This document shows, piece by piece, positions 33,694-40,973 of a stretch of 45,623 nucleotides of DNA. Position 1 is the first letter of the stretch, and the number at the start of each line of letters is the position of its first letter. Under the pieces are notes generated by a model, which saw nothing but the letters and a program-made list of their open reading frames with translations, was not told the DNA's origin and did not search any database. Source of the DNA: an uncultured Bacilli bacterium (GTDB lineage: Bacteria; Bacillota_I; Bacilli_A; RF39; UBA660); NCBI GenBank assembly GCA_947629445.1, contig CANRDU010000010.1, positions 1 to 45,623 on the forward strand, written 5' to 3'. A program made the translations under genes and the position numbers.

Positions 33694-35190
33694 GTGAAAC
33701 AGAATAGACGAAAAGTAAGTTTAGGACCGATTACTATCATGTTACTAATTAGTGCTATTTTAGCCGTAGCCAGTCTCATTTTAAGTAAAATAGGATTTCA
33801 AAGTTATATGACGGATCCAGATACTTTTGAGACAGTCGTTATTGCGGTTAGGAATATCTTCAGTAGGGAAGGAATCCAATTTATTTTTGGAGAGTCCATT
33901 ACGAATTTTAGGGCATTAGAGCCGCTGGCTGTGTTAGTGGTTTCTCTCATTTCAGTAACGATTTTAGAGGAAAGTGGATTATTTCATTCTTTAACGATGG
34001 GATTTCAAGGGACAAAGCCATGGCTTGTTACGTTTATAACATTATTTATTAGTATCGTTGCTAGTGCGATAGGAGATTATAGTTATGCTATTCTTTTCCC
34101 TTTAGCAGCGATTTTGTATAAGTACTTAAATCGTGATCCTAAATTAGGAATTATGACAGTATTTATTGGTGTTACTATGGGTTATGGTGCTGGCATCCTT
34201 TATAGTTATCAAGATGTAGTACTAGGAAACATGGCAGAAGTTGCCTCTTTAGATGTGTTAAATACTTATAGTTTTGGTTCATGGTCTATGATTTTTATGG
34301 AGATAGCAGCCACTTTTGTGCTTTCTATTTTGGGAACGTATTTGATTGAAAAAAAATTATCGAAAAAGATTCGTCGAATAGAAGAAAAGGAAAGGATTTA
34401 TTCTCCAAAAGCGCTTAAAATTACGCTTGCTATTTTTGCTGTCGTTATGTTGATTGTGTTCTATGCAATTATTCCTGGACTTCCTTTTTCAGGATGGTTA
34501 CTAGATGCCAATCAACCTACCTACATGGAAAAATTGTTTAGTGAATATTCTCCATTTAGGCAAGGAATTTTAGTTATTCTTTTAAGTATCACATTAATTT
34601 GTGGATATGTCTATGGTAAAATTTCTAGAAATATTAAAAGTAGTAAGGAATATAATCAAGCAATTTCATTGACGTTTCAAAATACAGGTTTTATCTTTGC
34701 TGGACTATTTTTCTTCTCTATCATGTTTAATATATTAGAGTGGACGAATATAGGGGATGTATTATCTTTAAAATTAATTAATTTGCTAAGTGGAAATCAA
34801 ATGAATGGGGTATTCCTCATCTGTCTTGTCTTTTTAGTTAGTATTTTGATTACTATTATTAATCCAACAACAACACACAACTGGTTATTAGCATCTCCAA
34901 TTGTTGTACCTCTTATGATTCGTGCTAATATTTCACCATCATTTTCCCTTATGGTTTTTAAAGCAGCCGATTCTATTGGAAAATGTTTTACCCCGTTTTA
35001 TGTGTTCTTTATTGTTATGATTGGTTTCTTGTACAAATATGATACGCAAGATGAAGATATTCAATTTTTCGGTACGATGAGAAAAATTATGCCGGTTGTA
35101 TTATGGTTAACACTTGCATGGTTTGTTATTATCATTGGCTGGAATCTTCTAGGAATTCAAATTGGTATTGGTGCATCCTCTACTTTATAA
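33694..35190 (+). CDS. AbgT-family transporter
   Basis: The 498-residue polytopic protein has about 12 hydrophobic segments and resembles the AbgT family: SITNFRALEPLAVLVVSLISVTILEESGLF in the N-terminal third and NPTTTHNWLLASPIVVPLM in the C-terminal third. AbgT proteins import p-aminobenzoyl-glutamate or export sulfonamide-like antifolates. The substrate is not readable here, and the family assignment rests on recalled sequence pattern. It starts at GTG 33694 with TAGGAGGT upstream, 9 bp after the DUF951 gene, so it appears to belong to the parAB operon. Confidence 0.72.
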   Translation: MKQNRRKVSLGPITIMLLISAILAVASLILSKIGFQSYMTDPDTFETVVIAVRNIFSREGIQFIFGESITNFRALEPLAVLVVSLISVTILEESGLFHSLTMGFQGTKPWLVTFITLFISIVASAIGDYSYAILFPLAAILYKYLNRDPKLGIMTVFIGVTMGYGAGILYSYQDVVLGNMAEVASLDVLNTYSFGSWSMIFMEIAATFVLSILGTYLIEKKLSKKIRRIEEKERIYSPKALKITLAIFAVVMLIVFYAIIPGLPFSGWLLDANQPTYMEKLFSEYSPFRQGILVILLSITLICGYVYGKISRNIKSSKEYNQAISLTFQNTGFIFAGLFFFSIMFNILEWTNIGDVLSLKLINLLSGNQMNGVFLICLVFLVSILITIINPTTTHNWLLASPIVVPLMIRANISPSFSLMVFKAADSIGKCFTPFYVFFIVMIGFLYKYDTQDEDIQFFGTMRKIMPVVLWLTLAWFVIIIGWNLLGIQIGIGASSTL

Positions 35191-35224
35191 AAATAGAAAA
35201 GATAATTCCTTTTCTATTTTTTTT
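35190..35224 (+). terminator. Terminator of the parAB-abgT operon
   Basis: Perfect 12-bp stem AAAATAGAAAAG/CTTTTCTATTTT with a 7-nt loop, followed by T residues. Confidence 0.9.
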
Positions 35225-35249
35225 ATGAAATATCATCCTAAGTAATTCC

Positions 35250-35278
35250 TTGATTTTTCAAATTGATTATAGTAAACT
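35250..35278 (+). promoter_or_regulatory. Possible promoter of ychF
   Basis: TTGATT at 35250-35255, a 17-bp spacer and TAAACT at 35273-35278. An alternative TATAGT at 35268-35273 has no good -35. Confidence 0.38.
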
Positions 35279-35298
35279 TGATATGACGAGGTGATTTT

Positions 35299-36399
35299 AT
35301 GGGATTAACAGCAGGAATAGTAGGATTGCCAAATGTTGGAAAATCCACCTTATTTAATGCCATTACTAAAAAAAATATATTAGCAGCCAACTACCCTTTC
35401 GCAACGATTGATCCAAATGTAGGGGTAGTTACTGTTCCTGATAAAAGATTAGATTTTTTAAAGGAGTTATATCATCCAGCCAGTTTAGTGCCTACCGCTT
35501 TTGAATTTACAGATATTGCTGGTTTAGTAAAAGGAGCATCTACTGGTGAAGGATTAGGAAATAAATTCTTATCTCATATTCGAGAAGTAGATGCCATTGT
35601 CGAAGTTGTTCGTTGTTTTGATGATAAAAATATTATTCATGTAGAAAATACAGTAGATCCTATTCGTGATATTGAAACTATCGAATTAGAACTTATTTTA
35701 GCGGATTTAGAGGTTATTGATAATCGTATTAATAAAATAGGAAAAAAGGCGGCTTTATCACAAGATAAAGAAGTAAAAAAAGAAGCAGCTCTATTAGCGA
35801 AGTTAAAAGAATCCCTAGAAAATAATCAAGCAATTCGAAAACTTTCTTTGGAAGAAGAGGAATTAAAAGCCATTAAAGCTTTTAATTTGTTGACGGCGAA
35901 ACCTATGATTTATATGGCGAATGTGTCAGAGGATGATTTGTTAACGGGAACAAATGATTATATTGAGAAAGTTCGTGAATATGCTCAAAAGGATTCTTCA
36001 AAAGTAATTGTAGTATGTGCGAAGATAGAATCAGAACTAAGTGATATGGAGGAAGAGGAAAAAGATGCGTTTTTAAAGGAGTTAGGGGTTGAAGAAAGTG
36101 GATTAGACCAACTTATTAAAGCCACTTACTCTCTATTAGGGTTAGAGACTTTTTTTACGGCTGGTTCTGATGAAGTAAGAGCATGGACTTTTAAAACAGG
36201 AATGAAAGCACCAGAGTGTGCGGGTATTATTCATACGGATTTTGAAAGAGGATTTATTAAGGCAGAAATTATGAGTTATGAAGATTTAGAGGCCTGTGGT
36301 AGCGAAAAAGCGGTAAAAGAAGCGGGAAAAATGCGCCTAGAAGGAAAGGACTATCTCATGAAGGATGGCGATATTTGCTATTTCCGTTTTAATGTATAA
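35299..36399 (+). CDS. ychF: Ribosome-binding ATPase YchF
   Basis: YchF is an Obg-family P-loop protein that prefers ATP and binds the 70S/50S ribosome, with links to oxidative-stress response. The 366-residue protein has G1 GLPNVGKST at 9-17, DIAGLVKGAS as G3, a coiled-coil arm around 130-175 and a C-terminal TGS domain (VRAWTFKTGMKAPECAGIIHTDFERGF). GAGGTGATTTT precedes the ATG. It lies between the parAB cluster and rpsF, as in Bacilli, but a minus-strand gene is inserted before rpsF. Confidence 0.97.
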   Translation: MGLTAGIVGLPNVGKSTLFNAITKKNILAANYPFATIDPNVGVVTVPDKRLDFLKELYHPASLVPTAFEFTDIAGLVKGASTGEGLGNKFLSHIREVDAIVEVVRCFDDKNIIHVENTVDPIRDIETIELELILADLEVIDNRINKIGKKAALSQDKEVKKEAALLAKLKESLENNQAIRKLSLEEEELKAIKAFNLLTAKPMIYMANVSEDDLLTGTNDYIEKVREYAQKDSSKVIVVCAKIESELSDMEEEEKDAFLKELGVEESGLDQLIKATYSLLGLETFFTAGSDEVRAWTFKTGMKAPECAGIIHTDFERGFIKAEIMSYEDLEACGSEKAVKEAGKMRLEGKDYLMKDGDICYFRFNV

Positions 36400-36435
36400 A
36401 AAGACTTCACATTTATTGTGAGGTTTTCTTTTTTT
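36400..36435. terminator. Shared terminator of ychF and the minus-strand 178-residue gene
   Basis: An 11-bp stem (AAGACTTCACA with TGTGAGGTTTT, two G-T pairs, loop TTTAT) has a T-run on the right and an A-run on the left, so it works in both directions. The stop codon of the minus gene is in the loop. Confidence 0.8.
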
Positions 36436-36949
36436 GCTTGAATGAATTTTGGAAAAGGGAAAGCTGAATTGATTCTTTCTTTTTCTTTTTACTTTCTAAT
36501 AGAAGTAAAGTAGGGGAAACAAAGGCTATGGATTCTGTTTTAAAAAGACCATTACATTTTCCATAGAAAAAATGGATGATGTCTCTAAGCAATTCCTCAT
36601 CCTCTTCTTCCACATGAATATTGATTTGTGATTCTTGGGCTTTTGTAATAATATCTATCATGAATGTTGCATCAGTTAACTCAATACTTAGAGAGTTTCC
36701 GTTTTCCAATGTAAGTAATTGATTTTGCCAAATGATTCTTGGTGTATATGGATTTAATTCCTTTAAAGAAAGATGACCATTTGTGATGATTTTTTCTGTT
36801 ACGGACTGTAGTCCATAGTTACCAGCCCCAATATCAATAGAACGATTGACAGGAGATTCGAAAAAGGCACAATTCGCAAATTGCGAAGAATATTTTAATT
36901 TAAATTGATACAATGGATCTTGTTTTACAAATATTTGCATTTTACTCAT
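36413..36949 (-). CDS. Unknown 178-residue protein, minus strand
   Basis: I do not recognise this protein. It begins MSKMQIFVKQDPLYQFKLKYSS, has the phrase SIDIGAGNYGLQSVTEKI near residue 40, an acidic helix (EEEDEELLRDIIHFFYGK) and a Lys-rich tail (KKKKKESIQLSLFQ ... KQKKKTSQ). It has no membrane segment. ATG at 36949 has AGGTGATTAT upstream and a good promoter at 36969-36997; a longer in-frame start would place the -10 inside the gene. It is one of only three minus-strand genes in the window and interrupts the usual ychF-rpsF adjacency. Confidence 0.62.
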   Translation of the reverse strand: MSKMQIFVKQDPLYQFKLKYSSQFANCAFFESPVNRSIDIGAGNYGLQSVTEKIITNGHLSLKELNPYTPRIIWQNQLLTLENGNSLSIELTDATFMIDIITKAQESQINIHVEEEDEELLRDIIHFFYGKCNGLFKTESIAFVSPTLLLLESKKKKKESIQLSLFQNSFKQKKKTSQ

Positions 36950-36968
36950 ATAATCACCTATGCATCGT

Positions 36969-36997
36969 ATTATAACAAACAATTTATCGAAAAACAA
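36969..36997 (-). promoter_or_regulatory. Promoter of the minus-strand 178-residue gene
   Basis: Read on the minus strand, TTGTTT (36997-36992), a 17-bp spacer and TATAAT (36974-36969). Its -35 lies 8 bp from the -35 of the divergent rpsF promoter. Confidence 0.72.
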
Positions 36998-37005
36998 TTT
37001 TTTTG

Positions 37006-37034
37006 TTTACAAATTAAGTTTTATTTGTTATAAT
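37006..37034 (+). promoter_or_regulatory. Strong promoter of rpsF-ssb-rpsR
   Basis: TTTACA at 37006-37011, a 17-bp spacer and TATAAT at 37029-37034 with a TG extension. Confidence 0.82.
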
Positions 37035-37040
37035 TATTGG

Positions 37041-37099
37041 CGAGTATGAATTTACTCCTTGCCTGAAGAAGGCTATAAACCATAAGGAGGTGTAGAAAA
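37041..37099 (+). promoter_or_regulatory. rpsF leader with bulged hairpin (possible S6:S18 autoregulatory site)
   Basis: The 59-nt leader contains GGC GAGTA / TACTC CTT GCC, a hairpin with a three-base asymmetric bulge, followed by AAGGAGGTG. Firmicutes rpsF leaders are known targets of the S6:S18 complex. The shape fits, but the exact consensus was not checked. Confidence 0.5.
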
Positions 37100-37402
37100 A
37101 TGAGAAATTATGAGATTATGTTTATCGTAAAGCCAACCTTAGCAGAGGCTGATATCACCAAAGTTGCAGATAGTTTTAAAGCTACCTTAGAAACCAATGG
37201 TAGTACAGTAACTAGTGTTGATGCTTGGGGACAAAGAGCTTTAGCTTACGATATCAAAAAAGGATCTGAAGTATTCAAGAGTGGATACTATTTCGTATTC
37301 CAAGTAGAAGCTAATGATGATGCTGGTGTTAAGGAATTCGATCGTTTAGCAGGTATCAGTGCTGATATCGTTAGACACTTAATTATTAGAAAAGAAGATT
37401 AA
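37100..37402 (+). CDS. rpsF: 30S ribosomal protein S6 (bS6)
   Basis: bS6 binds the central domain of 16S rRNA together with bS18. The 100-residue protein opens MRNYEIMFIVKPTLAE and has the conserved WGQRALAYDIKKGSEVFKSGYYF block and a C-terminal RHLIIRKED. The ribosome-binding site is the full AAGGAGGTG. It is first in the conserved rpsF-ssb-rpsR operon. Confidence 0.98.
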   Translation: MRNYEIMFIVKPTLAEADITKVADSFKATLETNGSTVTSVDAWGQRALAYDIKKGSEVFKSGYYFVFQVEANDDAGVKEFDRLAGISADIVRHLIIRKED

Positions 37403-37416
37403 GAAAGAGGGTTCCT

Positions 37417-37869
37417 ATGAATAAAGTATTATTAGTAGGCAGAATTACGGCAAAGCCAGAATTGCGTTACACGAATGCGAATACAGCTTTTGTAAGATTT
37501 ACAGTAGCAGTAAATCGTTCATTTACGAACGCAGATGGAAAAAGAGATGCTGATTTTATTAATGTGGTTGCTTGGCGAAAACAAGCAGAAACGATTGCCA
37601 AATTTTTTGATAAAGGTAATCTAATTGGTATCGAAGGAAGATTACAAACTGGAAGTTATGATGATCGTGACGGAAACAAACGTTATACTATGGATGTAGC
37701 TCTTGACAATTTTGAATTTGTTGAAGGAAAGAATAAATCTCAATCAAGTGATTCTAATTATTCTGAACCAAGTCCATACGATTATCAGGATAATAGTATC
37801 AGTGTGGAAAATGATCCTTTTGCAGAATATGGGGATTCTGTTTCCATTGATGATAACTTCCTAGATTAG
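37417..37869 (+). CDS. ssb: Single-stranded DNA-binding protein with a non-standard C-terminal tip
   Basis: SSB coats single-stranded DNA at forks and recruits repair and replication proteins. The 150-residue protein has the OB-fold phrases [29 protein letters not shown] and [13 protein letters not shown]. The disordered tail contains DPFAEYG, as in SsbA of Bacilli, but the protein ends IDDNFLD instead of the usual DDDLPF-like tip, so the terminal Pro-Phe that binds partner proteins is missing. The reading frame around the stop is clear. Confidence 0.95.
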   Translation: MNKVLLVGRITAKPELRYTNANTAFVRFTVAVNRSFTNADGKRDADFINVVAWRKQAETIAKFFDKGNLIGIEGRLQTGSYDDRDGNKRYTMDVALDNFEFVEGKNKSQSSDSNYSEPSPYDYQDNSISVENDPFAEYGDSVSIDDNFLD

Positions 37870-37882
37870 AGGAGGATATAAT

Positions 37883-38101
37883 ATGGCAGAATTTTATAGA
37901 AAAAAGAAAAAAGTATGTCAAATGTGTGCTGGAAAAGACGTAGATTATAAGAACGTAGAAGTTATTAAAAAATACGTTAGTGCTGATAAAGGTAAAATTT
38001 TACCAAGAAGAATTACTGGTAACTGCGCAAAACATCAAAGATACGTTGCTACTCAAGTAAAATATGCACGTTTTATGGCACTTATTCCATTTACAAAATA
38101 A
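37883..38101 (+). CDS. rpsR: 30S ribosomal protein S18 (bS18), zinc-binding form
   Basis: bS18 pairs with bS6 on the 30S platform. The 72-residue protein has CQMC at 12-15 and NCAKHQR near residue 48, a CxxC...CxxH set found in the zinc-binding form of bS18. AGAGGAGGA precedes the ATG, 13 bp after ssb. It ends the operon. Confidence 0.97.
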   Translation: MAEFYRKKKKVCQMCAGKDVDYKNVEVIKKYVSADKGKILPRRITGNCAKHQRYVATQVKYARFMALIPFTK

Positions 38102-38123
38102 AAGACTAGTTTTAGTCTTTTTT
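38101..38123 (+). terminator. Terminator of rpsF-ssb-rpsR
   Basis: Perfect 8-bp stem AAAGACTA/TAGTCTTT with loop GTTT, followed by T residues. Confidence 0.88.
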
Positions 38124-38149
38124 CTTTTTGTCAGTTTGGTTTTCGCATC

Positions 38150-38179
38150 TTGAATGTCCTTTCTGAAATATGGTATAAT
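38150..38179 (+). promoter_or_regulatory. Promoter of the 74-residue membrane protein gene
   Basis: TTGAAT at 38150-38155, an 18-bp spacer and TATAAT at 38174-38179 with a TG extension. Confidence 0.72.
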
Positions 38180-38203
38180 GAACATATACTAGGAGGGTTT
38201 AGA

Positions 38204-38428
38204 ATGACGATAAAAGAATTAGATAGAAAGATAGATGATTCTAAGTTACAAGTGTGTAAGTATATTTTTTTAGATATTGTTTTTGCACTTGGAATTTTGA
38301 TGTTTCATTATATACAGGCAATTATCATCTTTTTTCCACTTCTCATTTGTACGATGATTACTACGTATGATTGGATAGATTATATTGGTTTTATGAAGAT
38401 ACGTAAAAAAGAATTAGAAGAAGAATAA
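38204..38428 (+). CDS. Small two-helix membrane protein, unknown function
   Basis: This 74-residue protein has a charged N-terminus (MTIKELDRKIDDSKLQ), two adjacent hydrophobic helices (about residues 20-35 and 38-58) and a charged tail ending KKELEEE. ATG 38204 has AGGAGGG 7 nt upstream and is preferred to a frame start at 38150, which overlaps the promoter. It is monocistronic with a strong promoter. No family is recognised. Confidence 0.68.
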   Translation: MTIKELDRKIDDSKLQVCKYIFLDIVFALGILMFHYIQAIIIFFPLLICTMITTYDWIDYIGFMKIRKKELEEE

Positions 38429-38453
38429 AAACTTCCGTTTGGGAAGTTTTTTT
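38428..38453. terminator. Bidirectional terminator between the small membrane gene and gpsA
   Basis: AAAACTTCC pairs with GGAAGTTTT across GTTTG, with a T-run to the right and an A-run to the left. It overlaps the stop codons of both converging genes. Confidence 0.88.
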
Positions 38454-39423
38454 ATTTTTCTATCAAGAATGTTAGTAATTCATCACATGGTTTATCATGG
38501 TAGATAATATCATTAATCAAATCGATAATTGGCATATTGACACTTTTATCTTTTATCAATTGATAAATAGATTCTAGTGTGTATAAACCTTCGATAGTAG
38601 TAGTTTGAATATAATTGTCGATCTCTTCTTTTGATTTATGAGAGCCAATTAACCTACCAAAAGAAAAATTACGACTCTTAGTACTTGTACAAGTTAAAAG
38701 GATATCTCCAAATCCAGCAAAAGATAGGATGGTATTTTTTTCTCCTCCTAATGCGTCAATTAATTCTTTAATATCATTTAAAGATTCTGTAATCATCATA
38801 GCTTGCGTAGAAATGGGAAGTCCCATACCATCTAAAATACCAGAGGCGATTGCGATAACATTTTTAATAGAACCGCAGATTTCAATCCCCAATATGTCCT
38901 TTGTTTCTCTTAGTTTAACGTGGTTATTTTGAAGAGCTCGTTTGATAACTTGGATTGTTTCTTCGTTTTGACATCCTAAAGAAAGTCCTACAGGAACTTT
39001 CGCTGCTACGTCTATGGCAAAAGTAGGCCCAGAAATAACTCCTACGTTATCGGTATCGATATATTTCCTTAATACGTCATAGACAAAAAGACAGGTATCT
39101 TTTTCTATTCCTTTAGAGGCAATGCAAATATGTTGATTTTTTTTGATGTATTTTTTCAATAATTGTGAAATATTATCTACAAACCCGGCAGGAACCGCTA
39201 TGATAATTAATTCTGCGTCTTTTACGGTTTTCTTAAAATTAGTCGATATGACAATATCACTATCAATTACAATATTTTTTAAGTTAGGGCTTCTTCTTTG
39301 TTCTGATAGATAGAGAGCCTCCTCTTCAAATTTTGTCCACATGCGAACTTCATGTCCGTTTTCTTTTAAAATAAGAGCTAAAGAAACACCAAAAGCTCCT
39401 GTACCAAGAACAGCTATTTTCAT
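38452..39423 (-). CDS. gpsA: NAD(P)H-dependent glycerol-3-phosphate dehydrogenase
   Basis: GpsA reduces dihydroxyacetone phosphate to sn-glycerol-3-phosphate for phospholipid synthesis. The 323-residue protein has the Rossmann motif GTGAFG at 7-12, ASKGIEKD near 104, GPTFAIDVAAKVPVG and the C-terminal FGDILLTCTS segment. AGGTGAT is the ribosome-binding site on the minus strand. In B. subtilis gpsA follows the GTPase gene der in another region; here it is isolated between unknown small genes. Confidence 0.96.
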   Translation of the reverse strand: MKIAVLGTGAFGVSLALILKENGHEVRMWTKFEEEALYLSEQRRSPNLKNIVIDSDIVISTNFKKTVKDAELIIIAVPAGFVDNISQLLKKYIKKNQHICIASKGIEKDTCLFVYDVLRKYIDTDNVGVISGPTFAIDVAAKVPVGLSLGCQNEETIQVIKRALQNNHVKLRETKDILGIEICGSIKNVIAIASGILDGMGLPISTQAMMITESLNDIKELIDALGGEKNTILSFAGFGDILLTCTSTKSRNFSFGRLIGSHKSKEEIDNYIQTTTIEGLYTLESIYQLIKDKSVNMPIIDLINDIIYHDKPCDELLTFLIEK

Positions 39424-39438
39424 AAAATCACCTATTTC

Positions 39439-39468
39439 ATTATAGCATTTTCATTCTTTAAAAAGCAA
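39439..39468 (-). promoter_or_regulatory. Promoter of gpsA
   Basis: On the minus strand, TTGCTT (39468-39463), an 18-bp spacer and TATAAT (39444-39439) with a TG extension. The implied leader is only about 10 nt and just includes the ribosome-binding site. Confidence 0.65.
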
Positions 39469-39470
39469 TA

Positions 39471-39746
39471 TTATGGGTACTTGTCTAATTCGTCATTGAT
39501 AGTATGCATACTTCTTTTTAGAGATTGCCAAGTATCATCACTATTTACCACATGATCTCCCTGCTCCTGGTTATTGCGATTATTTAATACTTGTTGTTGA
39601 GCAGAGTTGGTACAAAGTACTTGTCCTATCATCATAAACCAGTTACCGATAGCATTTTGCTCTGCTGGATTTAAATCATCAATTAATAAATATCCAATTA
39701 AAAAGGCACTGATTGTAAAAGTATTAGCGTTTACGCTTGGTAACAT
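39471..39746 (-). CDS. Small protein of unknown function, minus strand
   Basis: The 91-residue protein begins MLPSVNANTFTISAFLIGYLLIDDL, a hydrophobic helix followed by LNPAEQNAIGNWFMMIGQVL, a pattern I associate with small conserved Firmicutes proteins of undefined role. The second half is polar and Gln/Asn-rich (NSAQQQVLNNRNNQEQ). GGATG lies upstream of the ATG. It precedes gpsA on the minus strand without an obvious terminator, so read-through into gpsA is possible. Confidence 0.62.
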   Translation of the reverse strand: MLPSVNANTFTISAFLIGYLLIDDLNPAEQNAIGNWFMMIGQVLCTNSAQQQVLNNRNNQEQGDHVVNSDDTWQSLKRSMHTINDELDKYP

Positions 39747-39833
39747 ACTATCGCATCCTTGGTATATTTTATGTCGTGAAAGAAAAAATTATAGGAGATT
39801 ATGTCCAACGTAGTCATAAATTTTTAATAACGG

Positions 39834-39862
39834 TTGAAAAAAAATGACAATTATAGTATGAT
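39834..39862 (+). promoter_or_regulatory. Promoter of the three-gene small-protein operon
   Basis: TTGAAA at 39834-39839, a 17-bp spacer and TATGAT at 39857-39862. Confidence 0.65.
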
Positions 39863-39891
39863 AATAAAGAGAATAGAGGTGGATGGTAGTG

Positions 39892-40533
39892 ATGGAAGAA
39901 AGAGTATTAGAAAAGAAACTACGTGAGTCTTTTAGAGGGTTACCTAATTTTGACTTAGGCGACTATTTGAACTTTGTAAAAGAACACAATGCTAATCCAG
40001 ATGATCCGGCGATTCAAAAAGAATATATGCTTAGAAAGAAAAATGGGCAAGATAGATTGGAAAATTCCGAATCTGACGATGCTAAGAAAAAAGTATATGT
40101 TTCTCCTAAAGATGGCAGTCTATGGCCTAGTGAAGAAGCCTATCAAACATTCTTAGAACATGAAACGAAGCAGGCATCACAACCCTTGCCAAAACCAAAA
40201 TTGGATAATCAATCACCAATTTTAAAAAGAGAAAATTCAATTGAGCATAAGGAGGACCACCGACCAATAGAAAGGGAGAGAAATATGTTTAATGCACAAC
40301 CAAAAGTGGATATTAAAGATACGAAAATGTCACAAGTTCAATCTTTTTCAAAAGAATTGGAGAAAAAGGATAGCATTGGAATATTACAAAAAGTTATGAA
40401 GAGTAATGGAGTACATGAAACCAAAGAGGCTTATCGTGCCAGTCTAGAAAAGACAAGTGCGGATTTGCTAAATATCATTAAAGAATTAGTAGATCTACAA
40501 AAAGAAATTCAAAATGAAATAGATTCTTTGTAG
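39892..40533 (+). CDS. Unknown polar, partly coiled-coil protein (first of three)
   Basis: I do not recognise this 213-residue protein. It has an N-terminal helical region (LEKKLRESFRGLPNFDLGDYLNFVKEH), a VYVSPKDGSLWPSEEAYQTFLEHE segment at about 63-86, a polar, probably disordered middle and a C-terminal helix ending DLLNIIKELVDLQKEIQNEIDSL that looks like a coiled coil. It has no membrane segment. ATG 39892 is preferred; GTG 39889 and ATG 39883 are alternatives, the latter being too close to the GAGGTGG ribosome-binding site. Confidence 0.62.
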   Translation: MEERVLEKKLRESFRGLPNFDLGDYLNFVKEHNANPDDPAIQKEYMLRKKNGQDRLENSESDDAKKKVYVSPKDGSLWPSEEAYQTFLEHETKQASQPLPKPKLDNQSPILKRENSIEHKEDHRPIERERNMFNAQPKVDIKDTKMSQVQSFSKELEKKDSIGILQKVMKSNGVHETKEAYRASLEKTSADLLNIIKELVDLQKEIQNEIDSL

Positions 40534-40557
40534 TAGTTAGGGAAATGGGGGATTTCA

Positions 40558-40737
40558 TTGAATAAAGATATGGAAGCTGAAAGAGATATCCAAGCATTAG
40601 TGGCAGAATTAATAGAAGTTGATGCTGCGTTTCGGCAAAGTGAAATGACAACTTCCATGTTAGAGGAGAAAAATCGCTTTCTTATGAACGAAGTTTTAAA
40701 AAATGTTAATTTAAAACCAAAAGTGGCGAATAGGTGA
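40558..40737 (+). CDS. Small 59-residue helical protein with TTG start (second of three)
   Basis: The frame from TTG 40558 to the TGA at 40735-40737 encodes MNKDMEAERDIQALVAELI and a further helical stretch to LKPKVANR. GGGGGAT lies 6-7 nt upstream of the TTG. It fills the gap between two genes of the same kind with tight spacing (24 bp before, 4 bp after) and has a heptad-like hydrophobic pattern. No family is recognised. Confidence 0.6.
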   Translation: MNKDMEAERDIQALVAELIEVDAAFRQSEMTTSMLEEKNRFLMNEVLKNVNLKPKVANR

Positions 40738-40741
40738 TAAA

Positions 40742-40948
40742 ATGAATCTAACCAAGGAACAAAAGGAATATTTACAAGAGTTCTATCAGATAGATGCTGA
40801 TAGTTGTAATCTTGATTATCTCTGCGATTTTCTCTTAAAAGAAATAGAGAGAAAAAAGAAATTAATCGCTTTGAATAATCAAAAAATTGAACTAATTAGA
40901 GAATCGAATAAAGAATTGCAGAATTTATTAATCGATAAGGATTCTTAA
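40742..40948 (+). CDS. Small coiled-coil protein (third of three)
   Basis: This 68-residue protein (MNLTKEQKEYLQEFYQIDA at the start, then a helix with LLKEIERKKKLIALNNQKIEL) is a predicted coiled coil from residue 27 onward. AGGTGATAAA precedes the ATG and overlaps the stop of the previous gene. It closes the small-protein operon and is followed by a terminator that is fused to the S10-operon promoter. Confidence 0.65.
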   Translation: MNLTKEQKEYLQEFYQIDADSCNLDYLCDFLLKEIERKKKLIALNNQKIELIRESNKELQNLLIDKDS

Positions 40949-40973
40949 ATTTATAAAAAAATAGAAAAAAATA

